Position numbers and translations under genes: made by a program. This document shows positions 22,158-31,478 of a DNA stretch of 64,000 nucleotides, piece after piece. The notes under the pieces were generated by a model. That model had not been told where the DNA came from, searched no databases, and was given only the letters and a program-made list of their open reading frames with translations. The stretch comes from Phycisphaerales bacterium (GTDB lineage Bacteria > Planctomycetota > Phycisphaerae > Phycisphaerales > UBA1924): positions 496,001-560,000 of the forward strand of contig JADJMV010000004.1 of the NCBI GenBank assembly GCA_016709445.1, in the 5' to 3' direction. The stretch's first letter is position 1. Every line of letters starts with the position of its first letter.

Positions 22158-22766
22158 GCCCGCGAGTCTACTTCCCACCCCAAGTCCAAATAACCCCATC
22201 ACCCCAGATCTTGCCCCATCCCTACGCCCCCTCCGCCCCTTCCGCCCCTCAGGCCCTGAGTCCCTCTGTCCCTTGCCCCTCTGTCCCTTTGTCCCTTTGT
22301 CCCTTTGTCCCTCTGTCCCTTCTGTCCCTCTGTCCCTCTGTCCCTCGCCCCCTCGCTCTTCCCACCCTTCAGCGCGCCTAGCATCACGCACAAGCCGGTG
22401 GCCTCAGCCCGACCACACCCGTGCGTCGGATCACCCTGGGAATCTGCTGGCGACGTCCTCTCCGCAACGCTGCGTGATGACGTTCCACCCCAGTACGGCC
22501 GCCCCCGTCCCCCAAGCCAAACTTCAGGCAGGGCACAGGAAACGCCCGAAACAACATCGCCCCCGATGCCGCTGCGCATCGGCGGTGTACGGAGTCAGAC
22601 GATCTTGCCTCAGAACCCTTCCCGCAACCAGTCCCGCAACAGCTTCTCCAACAACCGCAAGCCCGGCGGGCCCAAGCCCCGAAACGCCGGGAACCGGCCG
22701 CCCCATCGCGAGCCCCACACCAACACCACCCGCCACGACAGCGGCTCTCAGGAACTCTCGAACTCC
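22158..22766. other. Intergenic or N-terminal-extension region with tandem repeat
   Basis: Region between the divergent GNAT and DEAD-box genes. It holds an octamer repeat (22261-22346). From about 22605 it also contains a Ser/Asn/Arg-rich frame in phase with the helicase that resembles that protein's basic C-terminal tail, so part may encode an N-terminal extension (candidate TTG at 22605, with GGAG about 10 bases upstream). No other gene is seen. Confidence 0.45.
22261..22346. repeat. Octamer tandem repeat (GTCCCTTT/GTCCCTCT type)
   Basis: About nine imperfect head-to-tail copies of an 8-base unit reading GTCCCTTT or GTCCCTCT, with one 9-base unit near the middle. It lies upstream of both the GNAT and helicase genes. 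Simple repeats of this type can vary in copy number by slippage; no effect on a gene can be shown here. Confidence 0.75.
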
Positions 22767-24299
22767 ATGACCCCATCGACGACCTCCGCCCCGGCGGGTG
22801 CCCCGACCCCCTTCTCCTCGCTCCCCCTCTCCCCACAGCTCCTCCGCGCTATCCGCGACGAGGGCTACGACACCCCCACGCCCATCCAGGCTCAGGCCAT
22901 CCCCCCCGCGCTCAACGGGCGTGACATCCTCGGATGCGCACAGACCGGCACGGGGAAGACCGCCGCGTTCGCCCTGCCAATCCTCCACAAGCTCCACACC
23001 GAGGGTGTGGCGGACGATCGCGGCCGGCACCTGCCCAGGGCCCTGATCCTGAGCCCGACCCGTGAACTGGCCGGGCAGATCGCCGACAGCTTCGCTGCCT
23101 ATGGACGACACACCCGGCTCCGCCACACCACGATCTACGGCGGTGTGAGCCAGTATCACCAGGAGAAGGCCCTCCACCGCGGCGTGGACATCCTCGTCGC
23201 CACGCCCGGACGACTGATCGACCTGCTCGATCAGGGCATCGTCGACCTCTCCGAGGTGAGCATCTTCGTGCTCGACGAGGCGGACCGCATGCTCGATATG
23301 GGCTTTATCCAGCCCATCCGACGCATCGCGTCCGAACTCTCGGAGGAACGCCAGACGCTCCTCTTCTCCGCCACCATGCCACGCGAGATCGTCTCACTCG
23401 CCGACTCGCTGCTCAGCAATCCCGTCCGAGTCACCGTCACTCCAGTGGCCTCGGCCGCCCCGCTCATCGAGCAGTCCGTCTATATGGTTGGGCGCCACCA
23501 GAAGCAGGCCCTCCTCCACCACCTGATCGGCGAGCACGGAATCGAGCGGACGCTCGTCTTCACCCGGACCAAGCACGGCGCCGACAAGGTCGCCCGACGA
23601 CTCAACCGCGCCGGCATCCTCGCCGAGGCCATCCACGGCAACAAGTCACAGAACCAGCGCCAGCGCGCCCTCGACGGATTCCGCAAGGGCAAGTCCCGCG
23701 TGCTCGTCGCCACCGATGTCGCCGCCCGCGGCCTCGACATCGACGACGTCAGCCATGTCTTCAACTTCGATATCCCCAACGAGCCCGAAGCCTATATCCA
23801 TCGCATCGGACGCACGGGGCGTGCCGGCGCCAGCGGTGCCGCCATCGCCTTCTGCGACCACGAGGAACGCTCACTCCTCCGCGATATCGAGCGTCTGACC
23901 GGCAAGCGGATCGACGCCATCAGCGAACTGCCCGAGCTCCCGAATCTGGCGGCCGCCGAGGCGAAGGCCGACGCGATCGAAGACGCCGAACGCCCGATCC
24001 ATCGCGGCGCCCGCCCCCAGGGCAGCCCCCGCTCGCCGAAGGCGAACGCCGGCCCCCGGCAGGGCCCAAAGCCCGGCCCCCGATCTCGGCGGACGCCGAA
24101 CGGCCGCCCCCAGTCGCCCAACACCCGCTCCGAGTCGGGCGCCAGTTCTGAGACCCAGCAAGGCTCGGGGCCGAACGCCTCCAAGCCCCGCAACTTCGCC
24201 GGCCCGAACGCCCGAAGGGGCCAGCGTCCCGCGGGGAATGGCCAGGGCTCGGCCCACCAGGGTCGCGGCGCGGCGCCCCGACGCACCCCCCGCGGCTGA
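22767..24299 (+). CDS. DEAD-box ATP-dependent RNA helicase (RhlE-like)
   Basis: A 510-residue helicase with the Q motif (TPTPIQAQAIPPAL), motif I (AQTGTGKT), Ia (PTRELAGQ), GG, Ib (TPGRL), II (DEAD in VLDEADRMLDMGF), III (SAT), IV (LVFTRTKHGADKVAR), V (ATDVAARGLDI) and VI (HRIGRTGRAG). The C-terminal ~120 residues are basic, Gly/Pro/Arg/Ser-rich and low complexity, a typical RNA-binding tail of RhlE-group helicases. Probable roles are ribosome assembly or RNA turnover. The start at ATG 22767 is the shortest safe choice; an N-terminal extension is possible. Confidence 0.93.
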   Translation: MTPSTTSAPAGAPTPFSSLPLSPQLLRAIRDEGYDTPTPIQAQAIPPALNGRDILGCAQTGTGKTAAFALPILHKLHTEGVADDRGRHLPRALILSPTRELAGQIADSFAAYGRHTRLRHTTIYGGVSQYHQEKALHRGVDILVATPGRLIDLLDQGIVDLSEVSIFVLDEADRMLDMGFIQPIRRIASELSEERQTLLFSATMPREIVSLADSLLSNPVRVTVTPVASAAPLIEQSVYMVGRHQKQALLHHLIGEHGIERTLVFTRTKHGADKVARRLNRAGILAEAIHGNKSQNQRQRALDGFRKGKSRVLVATDVAARGLDIDDVSHVFNFDIPNEPEAYIHRIGRTGRAGASGAAIAFCDHEERSLLRDIERLTGKRIDAISELPELPNLAAAEAKADAIEDAERPIHRGARPQGSPRSPKANAGPRQGPKPGPRSRRTPNGRPQSPNTRSESGASSETQQGSGPNASKPRNFAGPNARRGQRPAGNGQGSAHQGRGAAPRRTPRG

Positions 24300-24383
24300 T
24301 TCTGCTGCGCGAAAGACCTCGGCACACGGACCTCGACGGGATTCCCCGCCGGCTTCCAATCCACGCGCCGATATGCTCCGGTC

Positions 24384-25514
24384 ATGCATTCCAGATCCAT
24401 CCTCGGTGTCCTGCTCGCCCTATCCCCCGCGCTCGTCGGGGCGGCCCCCGTCGACGACCAGGCGATCGACGCGCTGATCGAACGCATGGAGCACGCGGTC
24501 CTGGCGGCCGACGCGGACGCCTATCTCGCCTGCGTCGACCAAGCCGAGGCCGAGTGGGCGAAGGAGCAGACCAACTGGGCCGCGGACCTCGCGGGGCATG
24601 CGCCGGAGGATTTCGACATCGCCCTCCAAGGCGATCTGTCGAGCCCCGATGGCACGGATGGCTGGGTCGTCGGCGACATCCGCATGTCCTGGCAAATCCC
24701 TGGCAGTCCGCGGCGGTCGGTGACATTCCCCGCCTCGTTTATGAAGCGAGGAGAGAGCTGGCTCTACGCCGGCGAGGCGTGGCAGCGCGTGCAGTCGAGC
24801 GACGGCGAGAATGTCGTGCTGTATCTCGACGACAGTCTCCACGATGTTGCCGAGAAGGTGATTGGCATGATGCCGGAGATCCGGGAGCACGTCGACGAGG
24901 GCTTCGAAACCCATCTGGACCACCCCCAGGTCATCAAGCTCTACGCCGACATGCGCCACCTGCAGCAGTCCATCTACCTCAGCTATGAAGACTCGCTCGG
25001 CGGCTGGAACGAGCCCGGCGAGGCCATCAAAGTCCTCGCCGATGCCGACACGGGGGCCCGGACGCTCCGGGTGCTCCTCAGCCACGAATATGGCCACGTC
25101 GCCACCTTCACATTCGGGCCGGGAGTGAGTGACAACTTCCCGTGGTGGGTCGCCGAGGGCGTTGCCGAACTCGCGGCCGAGAAGTACGCCGGCCCCCGGG
25201 CGACGGCGGGGGAGGACGAGATGGTCCGCGCCTGGGCCGCCACGGGCGGGCTGGCCGACTGGGCCGACATGGCCGATTTCCGCCAGACACCGCTCCGCCT
25301 TCAGCCGAACGTCTATGTCCAGGGCCACCACTTCGTCGGTTGGCTCTCCGAGCGGTTCGGGAGAGCGGCCCGGAACACCTGGCTCCGGGCTCTGGCGGAT
25401 GGCCAGGGCCTCGACGAGGCCACCAGGACCGCGTTCGGCGACTCGTTCGAGGACCTCGACCACGCCTGGCGTGCATCTTTGCAGCCGGAACCCCGGCCGA
25501 CCGATAACCACTAA
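24384..25514 (+). CDS. Exported gluzincin-type metalloprotease (peptidase MA-like)
   Basis: A 376-residue exported protein. The signal peptide ends near LVGAAPV. The active-site helix LSHEYGHVATF carries the HEYGH zinc motif (234-238), and WWVAEGVAELAA (E258) supplies the third zinc ligand, the arrangement of peptidase MA-like/gluzincin proteases. The N-terminal region may be an inhibitory or SnoaL-like accessory domain. Substrate unknown. The ATG at 24384 follows a region without conserved sequence. Confidence 0.82.
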   Translation: MHSRSILGVLLALSPALVGAAPVDDQAIDALIERMEHAVLAADADAYLACVDQAEAEWAKEQTNWAADLAGHAPEDFDIALQGDLSSPDGTDGWVVGDIRMSWQIPGSPRRSVTFPASFMKRGESWLYAGEAWQRVQSSDGENVVLYLDDSLHDVAEKVIGMMPEIREHVDEGFETHLDHPQVIKLYADMRHLQQSIYLSYEDSLGGWNEPGEAIKVLADADTGARTLRVLLSHEYGHVATFTFGPGVSDNFPWWVAEGVAELAAEKYAGPRATAGEDEMVRAWAATGGLADWADMADFRQTPLRLQPNVYVQGHHFVGWLSERFGRAARNTWLRALADGQGLDEATRTAFGDSFEDLDHAWRASLQPEPRPTDNH

Positions 25515-25542
25515 ACGCCGAACAGGCGGCCGGGCCGGCCCG

Positions 25543-25902
25543 TCAAGCCCCCCCGGGGGGAGCGTCCAGGGTGGTGAGAAGGTCGGCAAGCCGGTCGGAG
25601 AATGCCCCGCGGGCCATCACCCGGTCCGCGCCCGCCCGCCGAGCCGCGTCCATCGCCTCGATCGCCACGTGGGGCCCGAAGGCGAGCACCGGGAGGTTGG
25701 CCCGAGCCTTGACCAGTTCGATCAGCCTCGGACCCAGGTCCCCGGTCTCGAGGTCGACGATCAAGGCACGAACGGGCGAATCCGCCAGGCGAGCCAGCAA
25801 CATCTCCTCGCTTCTCACCGGGCGTGCGGCCACTCCGATGGCCTCGGCCGTCGCCTTGATTCTCGTCGCCCATAGAAGATCGGAGGCTGCGTAGAGTATC
25901 AT
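25543..25902 (-). CDS. Receiver-like (pseudo-response regulator) protein
   Basis: A 119-residue protein with the alternating alpha/beta pattern of a CheY-like receiver: ILYAASDLLWATRIKATAEA, RALIVDLETGDLG with a central Asp at the strand-3 end, NLPVLAFGPHV and GADRVMARGAFSDRL. The conserved acidic pair near the N terminus is replaced by SDL and the usual C-terminal Lys is not clear (R instead), so it may not be phosphorylated. Its start (ATG 25902) is divergent from a glutamate dehydrogenase with an 86-base gap. Confidence 0.6.
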   Translation of the reverse strand: MILYAASDLLWATRIKATAEAIGVAARPVRSEEMLLARLADSPVRALIVDLETGDLGPRLIELVKARANLPVLAFGPHVAIEAMDAARRAGADRVMARGAFSDRLADLLTTLDAPPGGA

Positions 25903-25988
25903 CCCTTCCCTCGTTTCGCGTTTCGCACGCAACGATACGCGCAGCCCCGAGGGGAGCCGGGTCGGGTGGTTCTTTCGAGAGGAAAGCC

Positions 25989-27323
25989 ATGAGCACTACT
26001 GTTGTTCCGAACGCCCAGAAGTCGAGCATCACCATGGACCCCGTGTTCGACGAACTCGGCTTCCCGAAGGACCCCAACAACCTCTATCTGCAGACCGTGG
26101 CGACCATGCTCCACGCCGCAGAAGTGCTGGATCTCCGGCACCGCGTCAAGATCATCCTTGCCCAGCCCAAGAACGAGATCATGGTGCACTTCCCGGTCCG
26201 GATGGACGATGGGCACCATAAGCTCTTCAAGGGCTACCGCGTCCAGCACAACAACGCGCTCGGACCGTACAAGGGCGGGCTCCGATTCCACGAGACCGTC
26301 CACCTGGACGACGTCAAGAGCCTGGCCCTCCTCATGACCATGAAGTGCTCGCTTGTCCGCGTGCCCTTCGGCGGCGGCAAGGGCGGCGTCAAGGTCAATC
26401 CCCGCGAGCATTCCGCCGCCGAGATGGAGCGGATCACCCGGCGTTTCTGCTCCGCGATCATGAACATGATCGGGCCGGAGCACGACATCCCCGCGCCCGA
26501 TGTGGGGACCAACGCCCAGCACATGGCCTGGTTCGCGGACACCTACATCATGTCCAACGAGAGCAAGGAAGCCAATGCGGGTATCCGCGTGGTGACCGGC
26601 AAGCCCGTCGAATTCGGCGGCTCTCTCGGGCGCGAAAAGGCGACGGGCCAGGGCGTCGTCGACACCCTCGTGGAACTGCTCCCCGAGGTCGGCATCAAGG
26701 TCAACGGCATGCGTGTGAGTATCCTCGGCTACGGCAACGTGGGCTCGTGGGCCGGCCGGATTCTCTACGACATGGGCGCCAAGATCGTCGCCGTCGCGGA
26801 CCATACCGGCGCGATCCACAACGAGAACGGTCTCGACGCCCACGCCCTCGCTGAGCACTGCGCCGCGAAGGGTGGCGTCAAGGGATTTGCCGCCGACGCC
26901 ATCAGCAACGACGAGTTCTACCGCACCAAGGTCGATGTGCTGATCCCCGCGGCGCTCGAGCAGATGATCACCGACCGCGAGGCCAAGATGATCGACGCCA
27001 AGGTGGTCGTCGAGGGCGCCAACGCCCCGACCACCCCCGCCGGCGACCGCATCTTCAACGAGCGTGGGATCGAGGTCATCCCCGCGATCCTCGCCAACGC
27101 GGGCGGCGTCACCGTTTCCTACTTCGAGTGGGTCCAGAATAAGACCAGCACGTATTGGGATATCGAGCAGGTCGATAGGGAGCTCAACCGCCACATGGTG
27201 ATGGCCGCACGGCGCACCGTGCTCGCCCGGCAGCGGTACAAGGTCGACCTTCGCACCGCCGCCTACATCGGAGCGCTCGACCACATCGGCAAGGCCTACG
27301 CGGTCCGCGGCATCTTCCCGTAA
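25989..27323 (+). CDS. Glu/Leu/Phe/Val dehydrogenase family protein (glutamate dehydrogenase-like)
   Basis: A 444-residue enzyme that interconverts an amino acid and its 2-oxoacid, probably glutamate and 2-oxoglutarate. The substrate site is GPYKGGLRFH (92-101), Lys 119 in MTMKCSLVRVPFGGGKGG and the catalytic Asp 171 in PAPDVGTN. A Rossmann domain follows with ILGYGNVGS (247-253). The family also contains leucine and valine dehydrogenases; the long N-terminal part and PYKGG favour glutamate. GAGAGGAAAGCC lies before the ATG. The gene ends at a strong terminator. Confidence 0.93.
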   Translation: MSTTVVPNAQKSSITMDPVFDELGFPKDPNNLYLQTVATMLHAAEVLDLRHRVKIILAQPKNEIMVHFPVRMDDGHHKLFKGYRVQHNNALGPYKGGLRFHETVHLDDVKSLALLMTMKCSLVRVPFGGGKGGVKVNPREHSAAEMERITRRFCSAIMNMIGPEHDIPAPDVGTNAQHMAWFADTYIMSNESKEANAGIRVVTGKPVEFGGSLGREKATGQGVVDTLVELLPEVGIKVNGMRVSILGYGNVGSWAGRILYDMGAKIVAVADHTGAIHNENGLDAHALAEHCAAKGGVKGFAADAISNDEFYRTKVDVLIPAALEQMITDREAKMIDAKVVVEGANAPTTPAGDRIFNERGIEVIPAILANAGGVTVSYFEWVQNKTSTYWDIEQVDRELNRHMVMAARRTVLARQRYKVDLRTAAYIGALDHIGKAYAVRGIFP

Positions 27324-27361
27324 GCCGAAACATCTCCGCCAACGCTTTCCCAGATTCCCAG

Positions 27362-27394
27362 AGCGCCCGGGCCAACGGCCCGGGCGCCTTTGTT
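27362..27394 (+). terminator. Rho-independent terminator after the dehydrogenase gene
   Basis: An 11-bp perfect GC-rich stem (GCGCCCGGGCC at 27362-27372 with GGCCCGGGCGC at 27376-27386), 3-base loop, then CTTTGTTT. It lies 38 bases after the stop codon. Confidence 0.85.
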
Positions 27395-27568
27395 TGGGGC
27401 CCTCATCGGGCAGGGTATTCGGAAGGCCCAGTGAGAATCTCCGGGTAAAACCATCCAAGCCAGTGGCCCGCCTCCAAACGCGTGGCATGGTTGGAGTGAA
27501 CGAGCAGGCCCGGGCAATCTCTGGGCGCTGAGAACACATTCAAAGATCGGTGGGGAGGAGGCTGTGTC

Positions 27569-28243
27569 ATGCGCAAGGCCGCTGCTATCGCTGTGCTCAC
27601 GCTTGGAGGCTTGACGGGTCTGGCTTCGGCCGACGTCGTGAACGTGGACGCCAAGAGCGTGATCTTCGACGCCGGGCATGAGAGTGGGACCCTCGACGGC
27701 ACCCTGCCCCCGATGATCGAGATCCCCGTCGGTGCCGACTACCTCTACCTCCCCGAGGTCACCGGGCTGGTCCGGGCCCACCCCGCGCTGCAGTGGGCCG
27801 GGCCGGACGGCAATTCCACCACGCTGAACGATTCCGATATCAACTCCTACCAGAGCATCTCCGGCCTGGTGCACCCGCGGACGCTCCCGCTCCTCGGTGT
27901 GTTCCTCGGCGATGGCCTGCCCGAGGGGCCGGCGCCCTCCCGTCTCGACTTCTACTCGATCGGGAGCGATTTCTCGTCGCTCTCGCCGGTGAGCGGTCAG
28001 TCCTTCTTCATCGGTGACGGCTGGACCGATGGGGAGGTCAACCAGCACTTCATGATCCCGGCGGGCGCGACGCGCCTCTATCTCGGTCTCGCCGATGCGA
28101 GCTATTTCACCGGCGAACCCGGGGCGTACATCGACAATCAGGGATCCTTTACGGCAGACGTGCGGTTCCACGTGATCCCCGCACCCGGCTCGGCGGCGCT
28201 CATCGGCCTCGGCGGCCTCATGACCCTCCGGCGCCGCCGCTGA
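27569..28243 (+). CDS. Exported PEP-CTERM protein
   Basis: A 224-residue protein. The signal peptide ends GLASA; the C-terminal tail is IPAPGSAALIGLGGLMTLRRRR, the clearest PEP-CTERM-like tail in the window. In the second half, FMIPAGATRLYLGLADA, then PGAYIDNQGSFTADV, matches a widespread beta-sandwich domain of PEP-CTERM proteins in which PxGATxLxLG and DNxGxF are conserved. Function unknown, likely envelope or extracellular matrix. It follows the dehydrogenase but is separated from it by a terminator. A hairpin at 28284 ends the gene. Confidence 0.85.
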   Translation: MRKAAAIAVLTLGGLTGLASADVVNVDAKSVIFDAGHESGTLDGTLPPMIEIPVGADYLYLPEVTGLVRAHPALQWAGPDGNSTTLNDSDINSYQSISGLVHPRTLPLLGVFLGDGLPEGPAPSRLDFYSIGSDFSSLSPVSGQSFFIGDGWTDGEVNQHFMIPAGATRLYLGLADASYFTGEPGAYIDNQGSFTADVRFHVIPAPGSAALIGLGGLMTLRRRR

Positions 28244-28283
28244 TCGAAGCCGCGTACACGACCATCCGCGATCCCACCCCCTT

Positions 28284-28323
28284 GGCCGCGCGACACCGCA
28301 GGGTGTCGCGCGGCCGGCCTTTC
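28284..28323. terminator. Strong bidirectional terminator hairpin
   Basis: A 14-bp perfect stem (28284-28297 with 28302-28315; arms GGCCGCGCGACACC and its complement) with a 4-base loop, followed by GGCCTTTCC. It lies between convergent genes ending at 28243 (+) and 28335 (-). Confidence 0.8.
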
Positions 28324-28334
28324 CGCACATCCAA

Positions 28335-29444
28335 TCAGCGCAGCACCTGCCCAAGAACCGGGGCGATCGCCTCGGCGTAGAGCGTCATCCCCAGATCGTT
28401 GGGGTGGGACCCGTCGGTCATCGCCTCTGCCCCGGCCTCGCCGAGCAGCACACCCCCCTCGACATACGACAGACCGGGAGTCCCACGCTCGAGCAGCTCG
28501 CGGTACGCCGCCCGGAGGGCCGCGTGATTCTGCTCGTTGCGCTCGCGCGAGGCCCGCTTCAACCAGCCGTATCCGTAGCTGCGATCCTCCACGAGCACAA
28601 CGGGCGTTTCCGGACGCGCCCTGCGGAGAATCGTGACGAACGGCGCCGTCCGCTCCGCGATCAACTCGGGGCTCATGTTCGGAGCGCAGTCGATCACATA
28701 CGCCGCGGCGTCGATCTCAGCGAGCAGGTCGGCGAGGGCAGGTTCCATCCGTCCGTTGCCGGAGAAACCCAGATTGATCGCGGGCCGATCAATCCGTCGC
28801 GAGACGATCGAGGGCCACGCCATCCCGGGCCGTGATGCGCAAGCGCCGTGCAGGATTGACGTGCCGTAGAACACGACCGACCGTTCGGTTCGCGGGGCGA
28901 TCGGCCCGAACGTCGCGTCATCGGGCAGCCCGATCTCGAGTGATTCGACCCCGTTGTAGAGCGGCAGGTAGACTCGCCACCGCCGACGCCCCGCGTCGAT
29001 CCCGCTGACGAGGACGCCCTCGTTCTCCTGCGCTTCCGGCCGAAAGACAGCGCCCCACCTCCAGCGGTCGCCATCCAGGCCGTAGAGGTCGAGCCCGCTC
29101 ACCCCTGTCGCCGCCATGTGGGACATGGCCAGCGACTTCGCATGCAGCGCATACCGCACACGGATCTCCGTGGCATCGGTCTCGAACTCGACCGACATCC
29201 CCGAGGCGTGCCGGCTCAAGTTCCATACCGGGTCGGGCACCACCCCCTTGGCCCGCGCGGGCAGGCGGTCGAAGTACCGTTCGGTGTGGGACCAGCCCCG
29301 GCCCTCCACCCCCCACTCCCGCACATCACGCCAGCGGGGCTCAGCCGCCGCGCGCCGACGCACGACACTCGCGGACGCCGCCCCCGTGGCGATCGCGCCC
29401 GCGGCCGCTCCTGAGGCGGCAAGAAATGATCGGCGATTCAGCAT
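28335..29444 (-). CDS. Tat-exported SGNH/GDSL-family hydrolase
   Basis: A 369-residue esterase-like protein. The N terminus MLNRRSFLAASGAAAGAIATG is a twin-arginine signal. Residues about 70-185 form a beta-sandwich (VWNLSRHASGMSVEFETDA to LPLYNGVESLEIGL). The SGNH domain follows with block I YGTSILHG (Ser 196), block II GFSGNGR (226-232), block III DCAPNMS, and DGSHPND near the end (catalytic Asp and His). The layout resembles carbohydrate- or lipid-esterases with an N-terminal jelly-roll domain. The ATG at 29444 is the one that begins the Tat signal. Confidence 0.88.
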   Translation of the reverse strand: MLNRRSFLAASGAAAGAIATGAASASVVRRRAAAEPRWRDVREWGVEGRGWSHTERYFDRLPARAKGVVPDPVWNLSRHASGMSVEFETDATEIRVRYALHAKSLAMSHMAATGVSGLDLYGLDGDRWRWGAVFRPEAQENEGVLVSGIDAGRRRWRVYLPLYNGVESLEIGLPDDATFGPIAPRTERSVVFYGTSILHGACASRPGMAWPSIVSRRIDRPAINLGFSGNGRMEPALADLLAEIDAAAYVIDCAPNMSPELIAERTAPFVTILRRARPETPVVLVEDRSYGYGWLKRASRERNEQNHAALRAAYRELLERGTPGLSYVEGGVLLGEAGAEAMTDGSHPNDLGMTLYAEAIAPVLGQVLR

Positions 29445-29535
29445 GGCACCCTCCCCTCGTGGCATCGCGCCACACGGCGATGGTACCGGCGATACGCGAC
29501 AGGCACCGCGCAGCCGCCGGCTCTACACTTCGCGG

Positions 29536-30462
29536 ATGTTCGGCTCCCACCTCTCCATCTCCGACGGGCTGGCCCACGCCGCACGCGAGGCCGACTCGCT
29601 CGGATTCGAAACCGTCCAGATCTTCACCAAGAACCAACGGCAGTGGAAGGTCAAACCGCTCGAGGAGACCGTCGCGGACGAGTGGACCGCGGCGATCGAC
29701 GAACTCGGCTGGAATGGCCGCACGGTCAGCCACGCCTCCTACCTGATCAATCTCGCGAGCCCCGACGACGAGCTCTGGAACAAGTCGATCGATCTCATGA
29801 CCGAGGAGATCGAGCGGTGCGAACGGTTGAGAATCCCGTTCCTGGTCCACCACCCCGGGGCGTACACCACCGCCGACGCGGAGTCCGGGCTTGGGAGGAT
29901 CGCCGAGGCCTATAAGGAACTCTTCCGACGCACCAGGGGCTACGAGAATGTCGCCTGCCTCGAGGACACGGTGGGCTCCGGCTCCAACCTCGGGCGGACC
30001 TTCGACGAGCTGGCCCGCCTCCGCGCCCTGATCCTCGAAGCCACCGGGCTCCCCGATCGCGTCGGGTTCTGCTTCGACACCTGCCACGCCCACGCCGGCG
30101 GCTACGACATGGCCAGCCGCGGGGGAGCCGAGGCGGTGCTCGCCGAGTTCGATCGCCTTTGCGGTCTCGAGCACCTCCGCGTCATACACCTCAACGACTC
30201 GATCGGAGAGGCCGGCAGCCGCAAGGACCGCCACGCCCACATCGGCGAGGGCACCATCGGGACGGGGACGACCGCCGCCGCCCTGGCCCAGAGCGGATTC
30301 GCCGCCGTGGTGAACCACCCCGCCCTGAAAACCGTACCGAAGATCCTTGAAACGCCGAAGGAGTCCACATCGGCCGACACGCCGATGGACGTGATCAACC
30401 TGCGCCGACTCCGCCGGCTCATGGGCGCCGCAGCCGGGCGCAGGGGACCTGAGAGAGCATGA
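29536..30462 (+). CDS. nfo: Endonuclease IV (deoxyribonuclease IV)
   Basis: A 308-residue AP endonuclease. It begins MFGSHLSISDGLAHAAREA (GSH..I.GG.-like start of the TIM barrel), and carries LVHHPGAY, ACLEDTVGSGSNLG, VGFCFDTCHAHAGGYD and LRVIHLNDS...KDRHAHIGEGTIG, which supply the three-zinc ligands of the Nfo family. It cuts DNA at abasic sites in base excision repair. It runs straight into the next gene (ATGA overlap at 30459), so they are probably one operon. Confidence 0.94.
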   Translation: MFGSHLSISDGLAHAAREADSLGFETVQIFTKNQRQWKVKPLEETVADEWTAAIDELGWNGRTVSHASYLINLASPDDELWNKSIDLMTEEIERCERLRIPFLVHHPGAYTTADAESGLGRIAEAYKELFRRTRGYENVACLEDTVGSGSNLGRTFDELARLRALILEATGLPDRVGFCFDTCHAHAGGYDMASRGGAEAVLAEFDRLCGLEHLRVIHLNDSIGEAGSRKDRHAHIGEGTIGTGTTAAALAQSGFAAVVNHPALKTVPKILETPKESTSADTPMDVINLRRLRRLMGAAAGRRGPERA

Positions 30463-31478
30463 TGATGAGCAAGAGCCGAATCGCGACGATGACCTGCACG
30501 GCGGCATTGGTCCTCGCCAGCCAGGGATTGGTCGGCTGCAAAGCGATGCGTCAGCGTCGCGAGGCCGCCCGGGCCGAGGCCGCGTCGGGGCGGGCCGATG
30601 TCCGGGCCGAGGAGGCCGTCGAGCTGGGCTCGCGCCTCAAGGACCAAGGCCTGGCCGACCAGGCTCTCCGCGAATTCGAGCGCGCCATCGAGTTCAACCC
30701 CACGATGACCACGGCATATATGGGAGCCGGCGACATCTACCGCGAGCGTGGGGACTATGGGGCCGCGGAGCAGCACTACGCCGAGGCCGTCAAAACGGCC
30801 CCGGCCGATTTCGACCCCAACTACTGGCACGGCTACGCACTGCAGATGCTCAACCGGGTGACCGAGGCCGTCCGGGCCTACCTCCGAGCCCTTTCAATCC
30901 GCCCGGACGACTTCAACGCCAACCTCAACCTCGCCACCGCATACCTGCAACTCGGTGAGAATGCCCAGGCCGTGATCTACGCCGAACGCGCCGTCCGCCT
31001 CAACCCCGACGACGGGCCCGCCCGCGTCAACCTCGGCGCCGCATACGCCAACGCCGGACGACACGCCGAAGCGATCAGCCAGTACGAGGCCGCGGCCGAG
31101 CTCATGCCGCTCACGACCGAGCTGCTCCTGAACCTCGCCGAGAGCCAGGGCAAGGTCGGCAAGTTCGCCGAGATGGCCGGCACCATCCGGGAAGTCATCC
31201 GCCAGAACCCGTCCGCTCTCGCCTACGAGCGGCTGGGATCCGCGCTCTTCCGCATGGGCAGCTATGACGAGGCACTCGAGGCCTTCCGCTCATCGACCAA
31301 GACCGACACCGGCCACTTCCCGGCGTGGAACGGCGTAGGAGTCTGCCTGCTCAACAAGTACCTCTGGTCGCAAAAGAGCGACCTCGTCGCCCTCGACGAG
31401 GCCCGCAACGCGCTCCGCCGCAGCCTCCAGATCAATCGCGACCAACCCCGGATCGCCGAACTCCTGACCCGCTACTAA
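30459..31478 (+). CDS. TPR-repeat lipoprotein
   Basis: A 339-residue protein with a lipoprotein signal peptide ending LVGC (Cys about residue 27). The rest is tetratricopeptide repeats: ALREFERAIEFNPTMTTAYM, AEQHYAEAVKTAPADFDP, AVRAYLRALSIRPDDFNANL, AVIYAERAVRLNPDDGPARV, AISQYEAAAELMP and others, about eight in all. A scaffold role at the envelope is inferred. Translation is coupled to nfo by the ATGA overlap at 30459-30462. Confidence 0.85.
   Translation: MMMSKSRIATMTCTAALVLASQGLVGCKAMRQRREAARAEAASGRADVRAEEAVELGSRLKDQGLADQALREFERAIEFNPTMTTAYMGAGDIYRERGDYGAAEQHYAEAVKTAPADFDPNYWHGYALQMLNRVTEAVRAYLRALSIRPDDFNANLNLATAYLQLGENAQAVIYAERAVRLNPDDGPARVNLGAAYANAGRHAEAISQYEAAAELMPLTTELLLNLAESQGKVGKFAEMAGTIREVIRQNPSALAYERLGSALFRMGSYDEALEAFRSSTKTDTGHFPAWNGVGVCLLNKYLWSQKSDLVALDEARNALRRSLQINRDQPRIAELLTRY

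Noticed and set aside
22261..22346. CRISPR-like array
   Set aside because: The unit is 8 bases with no spacers; it is a simple tandem repeat.
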